Source: Actinomycetes bacterium
GTDB taxonomy: Bacteria > Actinomycetota > Acidimicrobiia > Acidimicrobiales > Bog-793
Direction of reading: 5' to 3'
Assembly: GCA_021786195.1 (NCBI GenBank)
Contig: JAJYNS010000005.1
Coordinates: 3,529 to 67,528, forward strand
DNA: 64,000 nt
Shown here: positions 1-7,828 of the stretch, one piece after another
Numbering within the stretch: the first letter of the stretch is position 1
How the letters are laid out: each line of letters starts with the position of its first letter
Notes under the pieces: model-generated
Databases searched by the model: none
Told to the model about the DNA's origin: nothing
Seen by the model: the letters and a program-made list of their open reading frames with translations, nothing else
Position numbers and translations under genes: made by a program

Positions 1-273
1 CGGCCCGTCGAGCGCGACGAGGTTGCCCGGGCCCTGCTCGAGGCGCTCGAGCGGCGGGCACCGGCGCTGGAGAGCGACCGTGGACGGTCGCTCCTCGCCG
101 AGGAGCACCGCGCCCGGCTTGCGACCCTCGGCCGCCCGGTGCGCGTGGTGCTGGAGGCGGACCGGGTCGAGGGCGTCGCGGTCGGCCTCGACGGCGACGG
201 CCGCCTCGTCGTGGAGACCGCCGATGGGAGGCTGCGTCGCTTCGCCGCGGGAGACGTCGTCCACCTGCGCTGA
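1..273 (+). CDS. birA: Biotin--protein ligase (BirA), C-terminal fragment
   Basis: The reading frame is open from the left edge and ends at TGA 271-273, giving the last 90 residues of a protein cut by the window. The tail carries the small C-terminal beta-barrel typical of biotin protein ligases: GRPVRVV, then EGVAVGLDGDGRLVV, then an ending of GDVVHLR. The family makes biotinyl-AMP and attaches biotin to acyl-CoA carboxylase carrier domains in the cytoplasm. The catalytic domain lies outside the window, so the call rests on the C-terminal domain pattern only. A competing frame starting at 23 is a shadow with arginine- and serine-rich content. Confidence 0.75.
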   Translation, partial: RPVERDEVARALLEALERRAPALESDRGRSLLAEEHRARLATLGRPVRVVLEADRVEGVAVGLDGDGRLVVETADGRLRRFAAGDVVHLR

Positions 274-358
274 TCCGACCCGTAGGACGCGCCCTGCGGC
301 CTACCGCAGCCGAGGCGCGGCGCCGAGGGCGGGCCGGCGGTCCCCGATGGCCTGCGAT

Positions 359-364
359 TAGCCT
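359..364 (+). promoter_or_regulatory. Putative -10 element (TAGCCT) before rfbB
   Basis: TAGCCT lies 9 bases before the rfbB ATG, in a 100-base gap after birA. The spacing would put the transcript start at or next to the start codon, so the mRNA would be leaderless or nearly so. No convincing -35 is visible. The same hexamer recurs before other first genes in the window. Confidence 0.45.
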
Positions 365-373
365 GGCAGGGCC

Positions 374-1375
374 ATGCGAGCGCTCGTCACCGGCGGGGCC
401 GGCTTCATCGGGTCGAACTACGTCCGCCATCTCGTCCGTTCCCGTCGAGCCGAGCGGGTCGTCGTGCTGGACGCGCTCACCTACGCGGGGAACCGGGAGA
501 GCCTCTCGGAGCTCGAGCAGGCCGGCGAGATCGCCTTCGTCCGCGGCGACATCGCCAACCAGGACCTCCTCGAGCACGTCATCGCGTCGGAGCGGATCGA
601 CGTCGTCGTGAACTTCGCGGCCGAGTCGCACAACAGCCTCGCCGTCCTCGACCCGGCCCGCTTCTTCCGGGCCAACGTGCTCGGGACCCAGTCGCTGTGC
701 GAGGCAGCCCGGCGCAGCGGCGTCGAGCGCCTCCACCATGTCTCGACCTGCGAGGTCTACGGCGACCTCCCCCTCGAGAGCGAGGAGCGCTTCGACGAGG
801 AGTCCCCCTACCGGCCCCGCACGCCGTACAACGCGTCGAAGGCGGGCTCGGACCACGTCGTGCGGGCGTACCACGAGACCTTCGGGCTGCCGGTCACCAT
901 CACGAACTGCAGCAACAACTACGGCCCCTACCAGTTCCCCGAGAAGGTCATCCCGCTGTTCACAACTCGCGCGATCCGGGGCGAGCCCCTGCCGGTGTAC
1001 CGATCGAGCGCCAACCGGCGGGAATGGCTGCACGTCGAGGACCACTGCCGGGCGATCGACCTCGTGCTCGACAAGGGCGCCGACGGTAGGACCTACAACG
1101 TCGGCTCCGGACGCGAGGCGAGCGTCGCCGAGATCGCCGACGCCGTCCTCGCCGCCACCGGAAGGCCGAGGGACCTGATCGAGGTCGTTCCGGACCGGCC
1201 GGGCCACGACCGTCGCTACCTGCTCGACTCGACGCGTATCCGGACCGAGCTCGGCTGGGCGCCGATGATCGCCTTCGAGGACGGGCTCCCGGCCACGGTC
1301 CGTTGGTACCAGGAGAACGAGCGCTGGTGGGCGCCGCTCCTCGGCCGCTCGCCGGTCGTCGAGGGTCGCTGGTGA
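374..1375 (+). CDS. rfbB: dTDP-glucose 4,6-dehydratase-like protein
   Basis: This is a 333-residue extended short-chain dehydrogenase. It has the N-terminal NAD-binding motif GGAGFIGS (residues 7-14), the catalytic YNASK (152-156) and the RmlB-type signature around NNYGPYQFPEK. RmlB converts dTDP-glucose to dTDP-4-keto-6-deoxyglucose, the second step of dTDP-rhamnose synthesis, in the cytoplasm. The next gene is the pathway's reductase, joined by a GTGA overlap, which supports the role. One oddity is that the usual catalytic Asp-Glu pair in STDEVYG reads STCEVYG here (residues 124-130), so Asp is replaced by Cys. The usual HVDRSI stretch reads HNSLAV. A related sugar-nucleotide dehydratase with another substrate is therefore possible. 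Confidence 0.8.
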   Translation: MRALVTGGAGFIGSNYVRHLVRSRRAERVVVLDALTYAGNRESLSELEQAGEIAFVRGDIANQDLLEHVIASERIDVVVNFAAESHNSLAVLDPARFFRANVLGTQSLCEAARRSGVERLHHVSTCEVYGDLPLESEERFDEESPYRPRTPYNASKAGSDHVVRAYHETFGLPVTITNCSNNYGPYQFPEKVIPLFTTRAIRGEPLPVYRSSANRREWLHVEDHCRAIDLVLDKGADGRTYNVGSGREASVAEIADAVLAATGRPRDLIEVVPDRPGHDRRYLLDSTRIRTELGWAPMIAFEDGLPATVRWYQENERWWAPLLGRSPVVEGRW

Positions 1376-2247
1376 GCCCTGTCGTGCTCGTCACGGGCGC
1401 CGGTGGGCAGCTCGGTGCCGAGGTGCTCGCCGAGCTGGAGCGCCGCTCGGCGGCCATGGTGAGAGGCCCGGGCCTCGAGGTCGTCGGCGCCGACCGCGCG
1501 CACCTCGACGTCTCGGACCGCGACGCCGTGCTCGCCGCTGTGACCGAGCTCGAGCCCGACATCGTCGTCCACGCCGCGGCGTGGACCGCCGTCGACGCCT
1601 GCGAGGACGACCCCGACCGCGCCTACGCGGTGAACGCGCTCGGGACTCGCCACGTGGCCGAGGCAGCGAGGATCGTCGGGGCGCACGTCGCCTACGTCTC
1701 GACCGACTACGTCTTCGACGGGCGGTCGGACCGGCCCTACTGCGAGTGGGACCCTCCCGGCCCCCTGTCGGTGTACGGCGCGTCGAAGCTCGGCGGAGAG
1801 CGCGAGCTCTCGCCCGGGGCGACCATCGTCCGGACGTCCTGGGTCTGCGGGCGCACCGGCTCGAACATCGTGAGGACGCTGCTCGGGCTCGTCGCGTCGG
1901 GCGCGCCCCTGCGTTTCGTCGACGACCAGCGCGGCAGCCCGACGGTCGCCGGCGATCTCGCCGGGGTGCTCGTCGAGCTGGCGCTGACTCGGCGCCCTGG
2001 GACGTTCCACGTCACGAACTCCGGGGCGGCGAGCTGGTACGAGCTTGCACGGGCCGTGGTCGCCGCGTGCGGCGCCGACCCCGACCGCGTCGAGCCGGTC
2101 GCCACCGCCGATCTCCGACCGCCACGCAGGGCGCCTCGCCCGGCGAGGTCGGTGCTCGACAACATGGCGCTCCGCCTCTCGGGCTTCGAGGCGCTCCGGC
2201 CCTGGCAGGAGGCGGTCGAAGAGCTCGTCGGCGAGCTGACGCGCTGA
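1372..2247 (+). CDS. rfbD: dTDP-4-dehydrorhamnose reductase (RmlD)
   Basis: This 291-residue NAD(P)-dependent reductase carries out the last step of dTDP-L-rhamnose synthesis. It shows GAGGQLGAE near the N-terminus, AWTAVD, STDYVFDG and the catalytic YGASKLGGE, all in RmlD order. The chosen GTG start overlaps the rfbB stop as GTGA, which implies translational coupling. Longer in-frame starts upstream would overlap rfbB without adding conserved sequence. A rhamnosyltransferase follows. No RmlC epimerase is present in the window. The RmlA step could be served by the nucleotidyltransferase at 4126 or by a gene elsewhere. Confidence 0.88.
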   Translation: MSPVVLVTGAGGQLGAEVLAELERRSAAMVRGPGLEVVGADRAHLDVSDRDAVLAAVTELEPDIVVHAAAWTAVDACEDDPDRAYAVNALGTRHVAEAARIVGAHVAYVSTDYVFDGRSDRPYCEWDPPGPLSVYGASKLGGERELSPGATIVRTSWVCGRTGSNIVRTLLGLVASGAPLRFVDDQRGSPTVAGDLAGVLVELALTRRPGTFHVTNSGAASWYELARAVVAACGADPDRVEPVATADLRPPRRAPRPARSVLDNMALRLSGFEALRPWQEAVEELVGELTR

Positions 2248-2259
2248 AGGGACCGGGCG

Positions 2260-3204
2260 ATCTCCGCTGTCAGCGACTCGCCGGGGACGGCGCCCGGGCA
2301 GGGGCCCTGGGCGGTCGTCGTCAACCGGGACGCCGGCGAGGCCCTGCTCGCCTGCGTCGAGAGCCTGCGCGCCGCGGGCGCGGCGGGGGTCGTCGTCGTC
2401 GACAACGCCTCCTCGGACGGCTCCCTCTCCCGTCTCGCCCTGGCCGATGCCGCCGCGGTCCTCGTGCCGACTGGCCGGAACCTCGGCTACGGGAGGGCCG
2501 CCAACCTCGGGATCGCCCGGGTGCGGTCCGAGGAGGTCCTCGTCTGCAACCCCGACGTCGTGCTCGACGTCGGCGCGCTGGGTGCCTTGTCACGGGTGCT
2601 CGCCGAGGAGCCGGACTGCGCCGTCGTCGGCCCCCGGATCGACAACCCGGACGGCACCCGCTACCCCTCGGCCCGCTCGTTTCCCTCGCTCACCGTGGCC
2701 GCGGGCCACGCGCTCCTCGGTCCCTTCGCGCCGGCCAACCGCTGGTCCCGCCGCTACCACTCGGGCGGAGGGCTCTCCTCGCAGGGGGGGCCGGCGGGCG
2801 GCTCGACCTCGGGCACGGGAGGCGGCGAGGTCTTCGAGGCCGACTGGGTATCGGGAGCGTGCTTCCTCGCCCGCACCTCGGCGCTGCGCAGCGTCGGGGG
2901 CTTCGACGAGGGGTACTTCATGTACGCCGAGGACGTCGACCTGTGCTGGCGGCTGCGCCGGGCCGGATGGCGCGTGCGCTACGCGCCGGCGGCGAGGGTC
3001 GTCCACCACCAGGGCCTGTCGACGAGCCGTCACCCCTACCGCATGCTCGTGGCGCACCATCGCTCGGCGTGGCGGTTCGCCCGGGTGAGCACCTCCGGCC
3101 CCAGCAGGGCGCTGCTGCCGCTCATCGCGGTGGCGCTGACAGGGCGCCTCGCGGTGCTGCTCGCCCGAGAGATCGCGCGCAGGGGAGTGCCCGGCAGGTC
3201 CTGA
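2260..3204 (+). CDS. wbbL: Family 2 glycosyltransferase, WbbL-like rhamnosyltransferase
   Basis: The frame encodes a GT2 enzyme with an N-terminal WAVVVNRDAGE strand, DNASSDGS, a CNPDVVLD metal-site region and the EDVDLCWRLRRAG acceptor loop. Its position directly after rmlD matches mycobacterial wbbL, which adds rhamnose to GlcNAc-diphosphoryl-polyprenol at the inner membrane. The start is unusual: no ATG, GTG or TTG precedes the first GT2 strand. The frame has an ATC at 2260 placed 7 bases after GAAGGGA (2246-2252), giving 314 residues. The first canonical start (GTG 2464) would delete the nucleotide-binding half of the domain. A sequencing error is the alternative to a true ATC start. Confidence 0.78.
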   Translation: MSAVSDSPGTAPGQGPWAVVVNRDAGEALLACVESLRAAGAAGVVVVDNASSDGSLSRLALADAAAVLVPTGRNLGYGRAANLGIARVRSEEVLVCNPDVVLDVGALGALSRVLAEEPDCAVVGPRIDNPDGTRYPSARSFPSLTVAAGHALLGPFAPANRWSRRYHSGGGLSSQGGPAGGSTSGTGGGEVFEADWVSGACFLARTSALRSVGGFDEGYFMYAEDVDLCWRLRRAGWRVRYAPAARVVHHQGLSTSRHPYRMLVAHHRSAWRFARVSTSGPSRALLPLIAVALTGRLAVLLAREIARRGVPGRS

Positions 3205-3268
3205 GGCGCCCCCTGCCGCCGGGCGCGGAGCACGACCGGGCCGAGGGTGGGGCCTCCCGGCCGTTCGC

Positions 3269-3274
3269 TATGCT
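3269..3274 (+). promoter_or_regulatory. Putative -10 element (TATGCT)
   Basis: TATGCT lies 9 bases before the ATG at 3284 in a short intergenic gap. It fits the recurrent TAnnnT pattern that suggests leaderless transcription. No clear -35 is seen. Confidence 0.45.
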
Positions 3275-3283
3275 CCCTCAGCC

Positions 3284-4123
3284 ATGCGACGGGGATCCTT
3301 CGGCCGCTCGGTCGCCCGTGCCGCCGCGAGCGGGGGAGGCCGCGCGTACCGGGCTCGCGCGCCGATCGGCTGGTACGCGTCCGTCGTGCTGATCGTCGTC
3401 GCCGGCGTCGGCCTCGTCGCCTACAGCCGCTACGAGCGGCTGCACCCGGTGATCGTGGGCCCGACCGCCTCGGACAACTGGCAGGCGGCCTTCTCCGCCG
3501 ACATCTGCGGCACCGTCGCCAAGGCACTGCCCGCGAACCCCAACCTGGGCAGCGTCGGGATCCGCACCTTCGGCAACGGGCTGATCGACATCAACCCGGG
3601 AGCGGCGTCGACCCCGTCGGCCTTCGAAGGTCGCAACGCGACCTTGGGCAAGTTCGCCAGCTCCTATCCCGGGTTCACGCTCACCCCGACGAGCATCCAG
3701 CTGCCCGGGAAGGGCCAGCGGCTCTGGAAGGACGGCGACCGCTGCACCTCGAGCGCCGGGCCGCTCGACGGGCCGGCGAAGCTCGTGGTGAAGGTCTGGA
3801 GCTCTCCGAGCTCACCCGGCCGCCTCTTCGGCGGCGACCCCACGAAGCTGCACCTCGAGAACGGCCAGATGATCACCGTCGCGTTCGTCCCGGCGGGCTC
3901 GGCGATCCCCGAGCCGCCGTCGCGCACCGCGCTGCTGCAGGCGCTCGGGCTGTCCTCTTCGACCAGCCCGGCCACGTCTTCGACCAGCCCGGCCACGTCC
4001 TCGACCACCCCGGCCACCTCCTCGACCACCCCGGCCACCTCCTCGACGGCTCCGGGGACCACCTCGAAGGGCGCGAGGTCGGGCCCGACGGGCACCACCA
4101 GCGCAAAGCGCGCAAAGAGCTAG
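3284..4123 (+). CDS. Membrane-anchored protein of unknown function with Ser/Thr-Pro repeat tail
   Basis: This is a 279-residue protein that I do not recognise. An Arg-rich N-terminus is followed by one hydrophobic segment (about residues 29-47), then a predicted extracytoplasmic domain with two cysteines (DICGTV and DRCTSS) that could pair. The tail holds four to five copies of a seven-residue SST(S/T)PAT unit and ends in a basic KRAKS stretch. The layout suggests an N-terminal membrane anchor facing the wall, with a Thr/Pro stalk that could be glycosylated. It lies between wbbL and a sugar-nucleotide synthase, so a role in envelope assembly is plausible but unproven. Confidence 0.7.
   Translation: MRRGSFGRSVARAAASGGGRAYRARAPIGWYASVVLIVVAGVGLVAYSRYERLHPVIVGPTASDNWQAAFSADICGTVAKALPANPNLGSVGIRTFGNGLIDINPGAASTPSAFEGRNATLGKFASSYPGFTLTPTSIQLPGKGQRLWKDGDRCTSSAGPLDGPAKLVVKVWSSPSSPGRLFGGDPTKLHLENGQMITVAFVPAGSAIPEPPSRTALLQALGLSSSTSPATSSTSPATSSTTPATSSTTPATSSTAPGTTSKGARSGPTGTTSAKRAKS
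3956..4060 (+). repeat. 21-base tandem repeat inside a CDS
   Basis: Units start at 3956, 3977, 3998 and 4019, with a degenerate fifth at 4040. Units 1-2 are identical to each other, as are units 3-4. Each unit keeps the reading frame and encodes SSTSPAT or SSTTPAT. The pairwise identity suggests recent duplication. Confidence 0.85.
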
Positions 4124-4125
4124 AG

Positions 4126-5205
4126 ATGATCGCGATCGTGCTCGTGGGGGGGGAGGGGACCCGCCTGCGACCGCTCACCTATGCGCTCCCCAAGCCGATG
4201 CTCCCGGTCGTCGAGCGACCGATGATCGCCCGGGTCCTCGAATGGCTTGCCAGCCACGGCGTGACGACCGCCGTGCTCTCTCTCGGCTACCAGCCGGACG
4301 CGTTCGTCGACGCCTTCCCCGACGGTTCCTTCGCCGGCGTCGAGCTTCGCTACGCCGTGGAGCCCGAGCCGCTCGACACGGCGGGCGCGATCCGGTTCGC
4401 GGCGCGCGCTGCGGAGGTCGACTCCGAGACCCTGGTCGTCGTCAACGGCGACGTCCTCACCGATCTCGACCTCCGCTCGCTCGTCGAGCTGCACGGCTCG
4501 CACGGCGGGGAGGCGACGATCGCGCTCACCGCCGTCGAGGACCCCTCCGCCTACGGCGTCGTCCCGACGGACGACGCCGGCAGGGTCCTTGCATTCATCG
4601 AGAAGCCGAGGCGGGAGGACGCTCCGACGAACCGGGTCAACGCCGGGACCTACATCCTCGACCCCTCCGTGCTCGAGCGCATCGCACCGGATCGGAGGGT
4701 CTCGATCGAGCGGGAGATATTCCCGGAGCTCGTAGAGGCGAAGTCGCTCTATGCGCTCGACTCGCCCGCCTACTGGCTCGACACCGGGACTCCCGAGCGC
4801 TATCTGCAGGCGCAGCTCGACATCCTGCGGGGCCGGAGGGCCGCGGCCGCCCTGCCGGCCTGCACGGCGCGCTCCGAAGGCGTCTACCTCGCGCCGGGCG
4901 CCTCGCTCGAGGGCGAGGTCGGCGGCTGCGTCTTCGTCGGCCGCGACGCCACCGTCGAGGCGGGGGCCTTGGTGCGCGACGCGGTCGTCGGCGCCGCGGC
5001 GCATGTCGCGGCGGGCGCCCGGGTGCGCCACTGCGTGCTGCTCCCCGGAGCGATGGTGCGGCCGGGGGCCCTGGTCGAGGAGTCGGTCGTCGGACCGAGC
5101 GCGATCGTCGGCGAGGGCGCGGCGGTGACGGGAGGTTCGATCGTCGGCGCCGCGGCGCTGGTCCTCGACGGGGCACGTCTCGACAGCGCGCGACTGCCCG
5201 TGTGA
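4126..5205 (+). CDS. manC: Sugar-1-phosphate nucleotidyltransferase (probable mannose-1-phosphate guanylyltransferase)
   Basis: This 359-residue enzyme has an N-terminal nucleotidyltransferase domain with VLVGGEGTRLRPLT (residues 5-18), KPMLPV, VNGDVLTDLD and EKPRRED. A C-terminal left-handed beta-helix follows (roughly 245-355), with repeating GA-V hexapeptides. This two-domain form is common to GDP-mannose pyrophosphorylases and some glucose-1-phosphate thymidylyltransferases. GDP-mannose is preferred because the mycobacterial counterpart next to wbbL makes GDP-mannose, and because a phosphomannomutase (18970) and a GDP-6-deoxymannose reductase (10125) are in the window. Substrate specificity cannot be settled from sequence. 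The ATG lies 2 bases after the preceding stop. Confidence 0.8.
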   Translation: MIAIVLVGGEGTRLRPLTYALPKPMLPVVERPMIARVLEWLASHGVTTAVLSLGYQPDAFVDAFPDGSFAGVELRYAVEPEPLDTAGAIRFAARAAEVDSETLVVVNGDVLTDLDLRSLVELHGSHGGEATIALTAVEDPSAYGVVPTDDAGRVLAFIEKPRREDAPTNRVNAGTYILDPSVLERIAPDRRVSIEREIFPELVEAKSLYALDSPAYWLDTGTPERYLQAQLDILRGRRAAAALPACTARSEGVYLAPGASLEGEVGGCVFVGRDATVEAGALVRDAVVGAAAHVAAGARVRHCVLLPGAMVRPGALVEESVVGPSAIVGEGAAVTGGSIVGAAALVLDGARLDSARLPV

Positions 5206-5215
5206 GACTCCGCCG

Positions 5216-6190
5216 GTGCGCGTGCTCGTCACCGGCGGCGCCGGGTTCATCGGCTCGGTGCTCGTCGACCGGCTGCTCGCGGAGGGGCACGCCGTCGAAG
5301 TGGTCGACGACCTGTCCACCGGCTCGCTCGCGAACCTCGCGCCGGCGAGGGCCCTAGGCGGCGAGCTCCGGTTCCACCAGCTCGACATCCGCGCCCCGGA
5401 GCTCGTCGACCTGATCGTCCGCCGGCGTCCCGAGGTCGTCTTCCACCTCGCCGCGCAGTCGAGCGTGGCGTCGTCGCTCGATCGGCCCGTCTTCGACGCC
5501 GAGGTGAACGTCGTGGGCTCGCTCCGTGTCCTCGAGGGGGCCCGGGCCGCGGCGTGCCGCAAGGTCGTCTACGCCGCGAGCGGCGGCACGCTCTACGGCG
5601 AGCCCGACGCGTCCGAGCTGCCCGTGGCCGAGAGCCGGGCCGTCTCTCCGCTGTCGCCCTACGGGGCTTCGAAGGCGGCCGTGCTCGGCTACCTCGCGAC
5701 CTACCGCCATCTCCACGGGCTCGACTACACGGCCCTGGCGCTCGCCAACGTCTACGGCCCCCGTCAGGACCCCCACGGCGAGGCGGGCGTCGTGGCGAGG
5801 TTCGCGGCCTGCGTGGCCGAAGGTCGAGAGTGCGTCATCGACGGGGACGGCGAGCAGACCCGTGACTTCGTCTACGTCGACGACGTCGTCGACGCGTTCT
5901 CCCGGGCCGCCACCCGCGGAGGGGGGCTCTTGGTGAACGTCGGCACGGGGGTGGAGGTGTCGGTCGCCCGGCTGCACGCGACGGTGGCCGCGGCCGGGCG
6001 CAGCGATCGGCCGCCCCGCCACGCGGCCGCGAGGCCGGGGGACCTCCGGCGCAGCGCGCTCGACCCCACACGCGCCCGCATCCACCTCGGCTGGGCGCCG
6101 TGGACGTCGCTGGAGGAGGGAGTCGAGGCCGTGCTGGCCGCCGCGGTGGCGCGCGCCGGCGCAGCGAGCGAACCGGGGCGCCGGTCGTGA
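5216..6190 (+). CDS. NAD-dependent epimerase, GalE-like
   Basis: This is a 324-residue extended short-chain dehydrogenase with GGAGFIGS near the N-terminus, HLAAQSSV, YAASGGTLYGE, catalytic YGASK, and NVYGPRQDPHGEAGVVARF. The last motif is typical of UDP-glucose 4-epimerases and related UDP-hexose epimerases. It probably interconverts UDP-hexoses for the nearby glycosyltransferases. The start is GTG, 10 bases after the previous stop. The stop overlaps the cofD start as GTGA. The C-terminus is arginine-rich. The exact substrate is unknown. Confidence 0.8.
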   Translation: MRVLVTGGAGFIGSVLVDRLLAEGHAVEVVDDLSTGSLANLAPARALGGELRFHQLDIRAPELVDLIVRRRPEVVFHLAAQSSVASSLDRPVFDAEVNVVGSLRVLEGARAAACRKVVYAASGGTLYGEPDASELPVAESRAVSPLSPYGASKAAVLGYLATYRHLHGLDYTALALANVYGPRQDPHGEAGVVARFAACVAEGRECVIDGDGEQTRDFVYVDDVVDAFSRAATRGGGLLVNVGTGVEVSVARLHATVAAAGRSDRPPRHAAARPGDLRRSALDPTRARIHLGWAPWTSLEEGVEAVLAAAVARAGAASEPGRRS

Positions 6191-7125
6191 TCGCCGTGCT
6201 CGCGGGCGGCGTGGGCGCCGCCCGCTTCCTCGCCGGCCTCGTGCGCGCCGTCGGGCCGGGCGAGGAGGTGACCGCCGTGGTGAACACGGGTGATGACCTC
6301 GAGCTGCACGGCCTTCACGTCAGCCCCGACGTCGACACGGTCACGTACACCCTCGCGGGTCTCGTCGACCCGGTGAACGGCTGGGGCATCGCCGGCGACA
6401 GCTTCGAGGTGCTCGCCGCGCTCGAGCAGCTCGGCGCGCCGACCTGGTTCCGGCTCGGCGACCGAGACCTCGCGACCCATCTGTACCGCACCTCCCGCCT
6501 GCGCTCGGGGGCCTCGCTGAGCGCAGTCACGGCCGAGCTGGCGGCACGCCGAGGGGTCCGGGCACGGATCCTTCCGATGAGCGACGACCCGGTGCGCACG
6601 AGGGTGAAGCTCGCGGGGGGCGAGGAGGTCGAGTTCCAGGAGTACTTCGTCCGCCGGCAGCACGCCGTCGCCGTCGCCGGCGTCCGGTACGCGGGGGCCT
6701 TGGAGGCCAGCCCCGCACCCGGTGTCCTCGAGGCGCTCACCTCGGCGGACCTCGTCGTGGTGGCGCCCTCCAACCCGGTCCTGTCGATCGGCCCGATCCT
6801 CGCCGTTCCCGGCATCGCCGACCTGCTCGAGCGGCGACGCCAAGAGGTCGTCGCCATATCGCCGATCGTCGCCGGACGGGCCCTGAAGGGTCCCGCCGCA
6901 CGCCTGCTCGTCGAGCTCGGCTCGGAGGCGTCCGTCGTCGGGATCGCGCGGGCGCTCCGCCGGATCGCAGGGACCCTCGTCGTCGACGAGGCCGATGCCG
7001 ACCTCGCGCCCGCCATCGAGGCGGAGGGGGTCGCCTGCGTGGTGACCGCGACGGTCATGGAGTCCGTGGAGGTCGCCGCCCGGCTGGCCTGCGCCGTGCT
7101 CGAGGCCGGGGCCGCACGCGCCTGA
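6187..7125 (+). CDS. cofD: 2-phospho-L-lactate transferase (CofD/FbiA)
   Basis: This 312-residue protein joins a phospholactyl-type group to the deazaflavin Fo to form F420-0. Recognisable features are the start VIAVLAGGVGAARFLAGL, NTGDDLELHGLHVSPDVDT, the DPVNGWGI region and SNPVLSIGPIL. The GTG start overlaps the upstream epimerase stop as GTGA. Longer in-frame starts only read the epimerase gene out of frame. cofE follows after a single base, so the two form the standard fbiA-fbiB pair. Their position near rmlD and wbbL matches the mycobacterial arrangement. Confidence 0.92.
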   Translation: MIAVLAGGVGAARFLAGLVRAVGPGEEVTAVVNTGDDLELHGLHVSPDVDTVTYTLAGLVDPVNGWGIAGDSFEVLAALEQLGAPTWFRLGDRDLATHLYRTSRLRSGASLSAVTAELAARRGVRARILPMSDDPVRTRVKLAGGEEVEFQEYFVRRQHAVAVAGVRYAGALEASPAPGVLEALTSADLVVVAPSNPVLSIGPILAVPGIADLLERRRQEVVAISPIVAGRALKGPAARLLVELGSEASVVGIARALRRIAGTLVVDEADADLAPAIEAEGVACVVTATVMESVEVAARLACAVLEAGAARA

Positions 7126-7126
7126 A

Positions 7127-7828
7127 GTGGCAAGGTCGCTCGCCGTCCTGCCGGTGGAGGGGCTTCCGGAGATCCGCCGGGGCGACTCCCTCGGCGTCCT
7201 GATCGCCGAGCTGGTGCCGCTCTTGGACGGCGACGTCCTCGTCGTCACGCAGAAGGTCGTCTCGAAGAGCGAGGGCCGGCTGGTCAGGCTCGACCCGGCG
7301 GATCCCTCCGCCAAGCGGCGCCTTGCCGAGTCCGAGGCCGTGAGGGTGCTGCGCCGCCGAGGCGAGCTCGTGGTGACCGAGACCCCTCACGGCTTCGTGT
7401 GCGCGAGCTCCGGGGTCGATCTCTCCAACGTCGAGGACGGCTACGCCCTTTTGCTCCCTGTGGACCCGGACCGCTCGGCTCGCCGCATCCGGGACCAGGT
7501 CCGCGCCTCGGCTGGCGTCGAGGTCGGCGTCGTGGTCTCCGACACCTTCGGGCGCCCTTGGCGTCGAGGGCTCGTCGACGTGGCGATCGGCTGCGCCGGG
7601 ATCGCCGCAGTCGTCGACCTGCGCGGGACCGCCGACGCCTCGGGGCGGGAGCTCGCAGTCACCCAGGTCTGCGTCGCCGACGAGCTCGCGGGCGCGGCGG
7701 AGCTCGTGATGGGCAAGTCCTCCGGCATCCCCGTCGCCGTCGTGCGGGGGGCCGATCCCGCCTGGCTGCGGGAGTCCTCGGTGCGCGCCGAGGTCGTCCG
7801 TCCGTACTCGGAGGACCTCTTCCGATGA
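7127..7828 (+). CDS. cofE: Coenzyme F420-0:L-glutamate ligase (CofE)
   Basis: This 233-residue enzyme adds gamma-linked glutamates to F420-0. It shows GDSLGVLIAEL, VVTQKVVSKSEGR, NVEDGYALLLP, VVSDTFGRPWRRGLVDVAIG and GKSSGIPVAVVRG, all CofE features. It stops at the length of a stand-alone CofE. It lacks the C-terminal nitroreductase-like domain found in mycobacterial FbiB, so that reduction step must be done by a separate protein. The start is GTG. The stop overlaps the next glycosyltransferase ATG as ATGA. Confidence 0.9.
   Translation: MARSLAVLPVEGLPEIRRGDSLGVLIAELVPLLDGDVLVVTQKVVSKSEGRLVRLDPADPSAKRRLAESEAVRVLRRRGELVVTETPHGFVCASSGVDLSNVEDGYALLLPVDPDRSARRIRDQVRASAGVEVGVVVSDTFGRPWRRGLVDVAIGCAGIAAVVDLRGTADASGRELAVTQVCVADELAGAAELVMGKSSGIPVAVVRGADPAWLRESSVRAEVVRPYSEDLFR

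Noticed and set aside
3205-3283. GC-rich short inverted repeats between wbbL and the next gene as a terminator
   Set aside because: The matches are imperfect and of the type expected by chance at this base composition.
5872-7314. Minus-strand frames across the F420 genes
   Set aside because: They are shadow frames. CofD and CofE motifs are complete on the plus strand.
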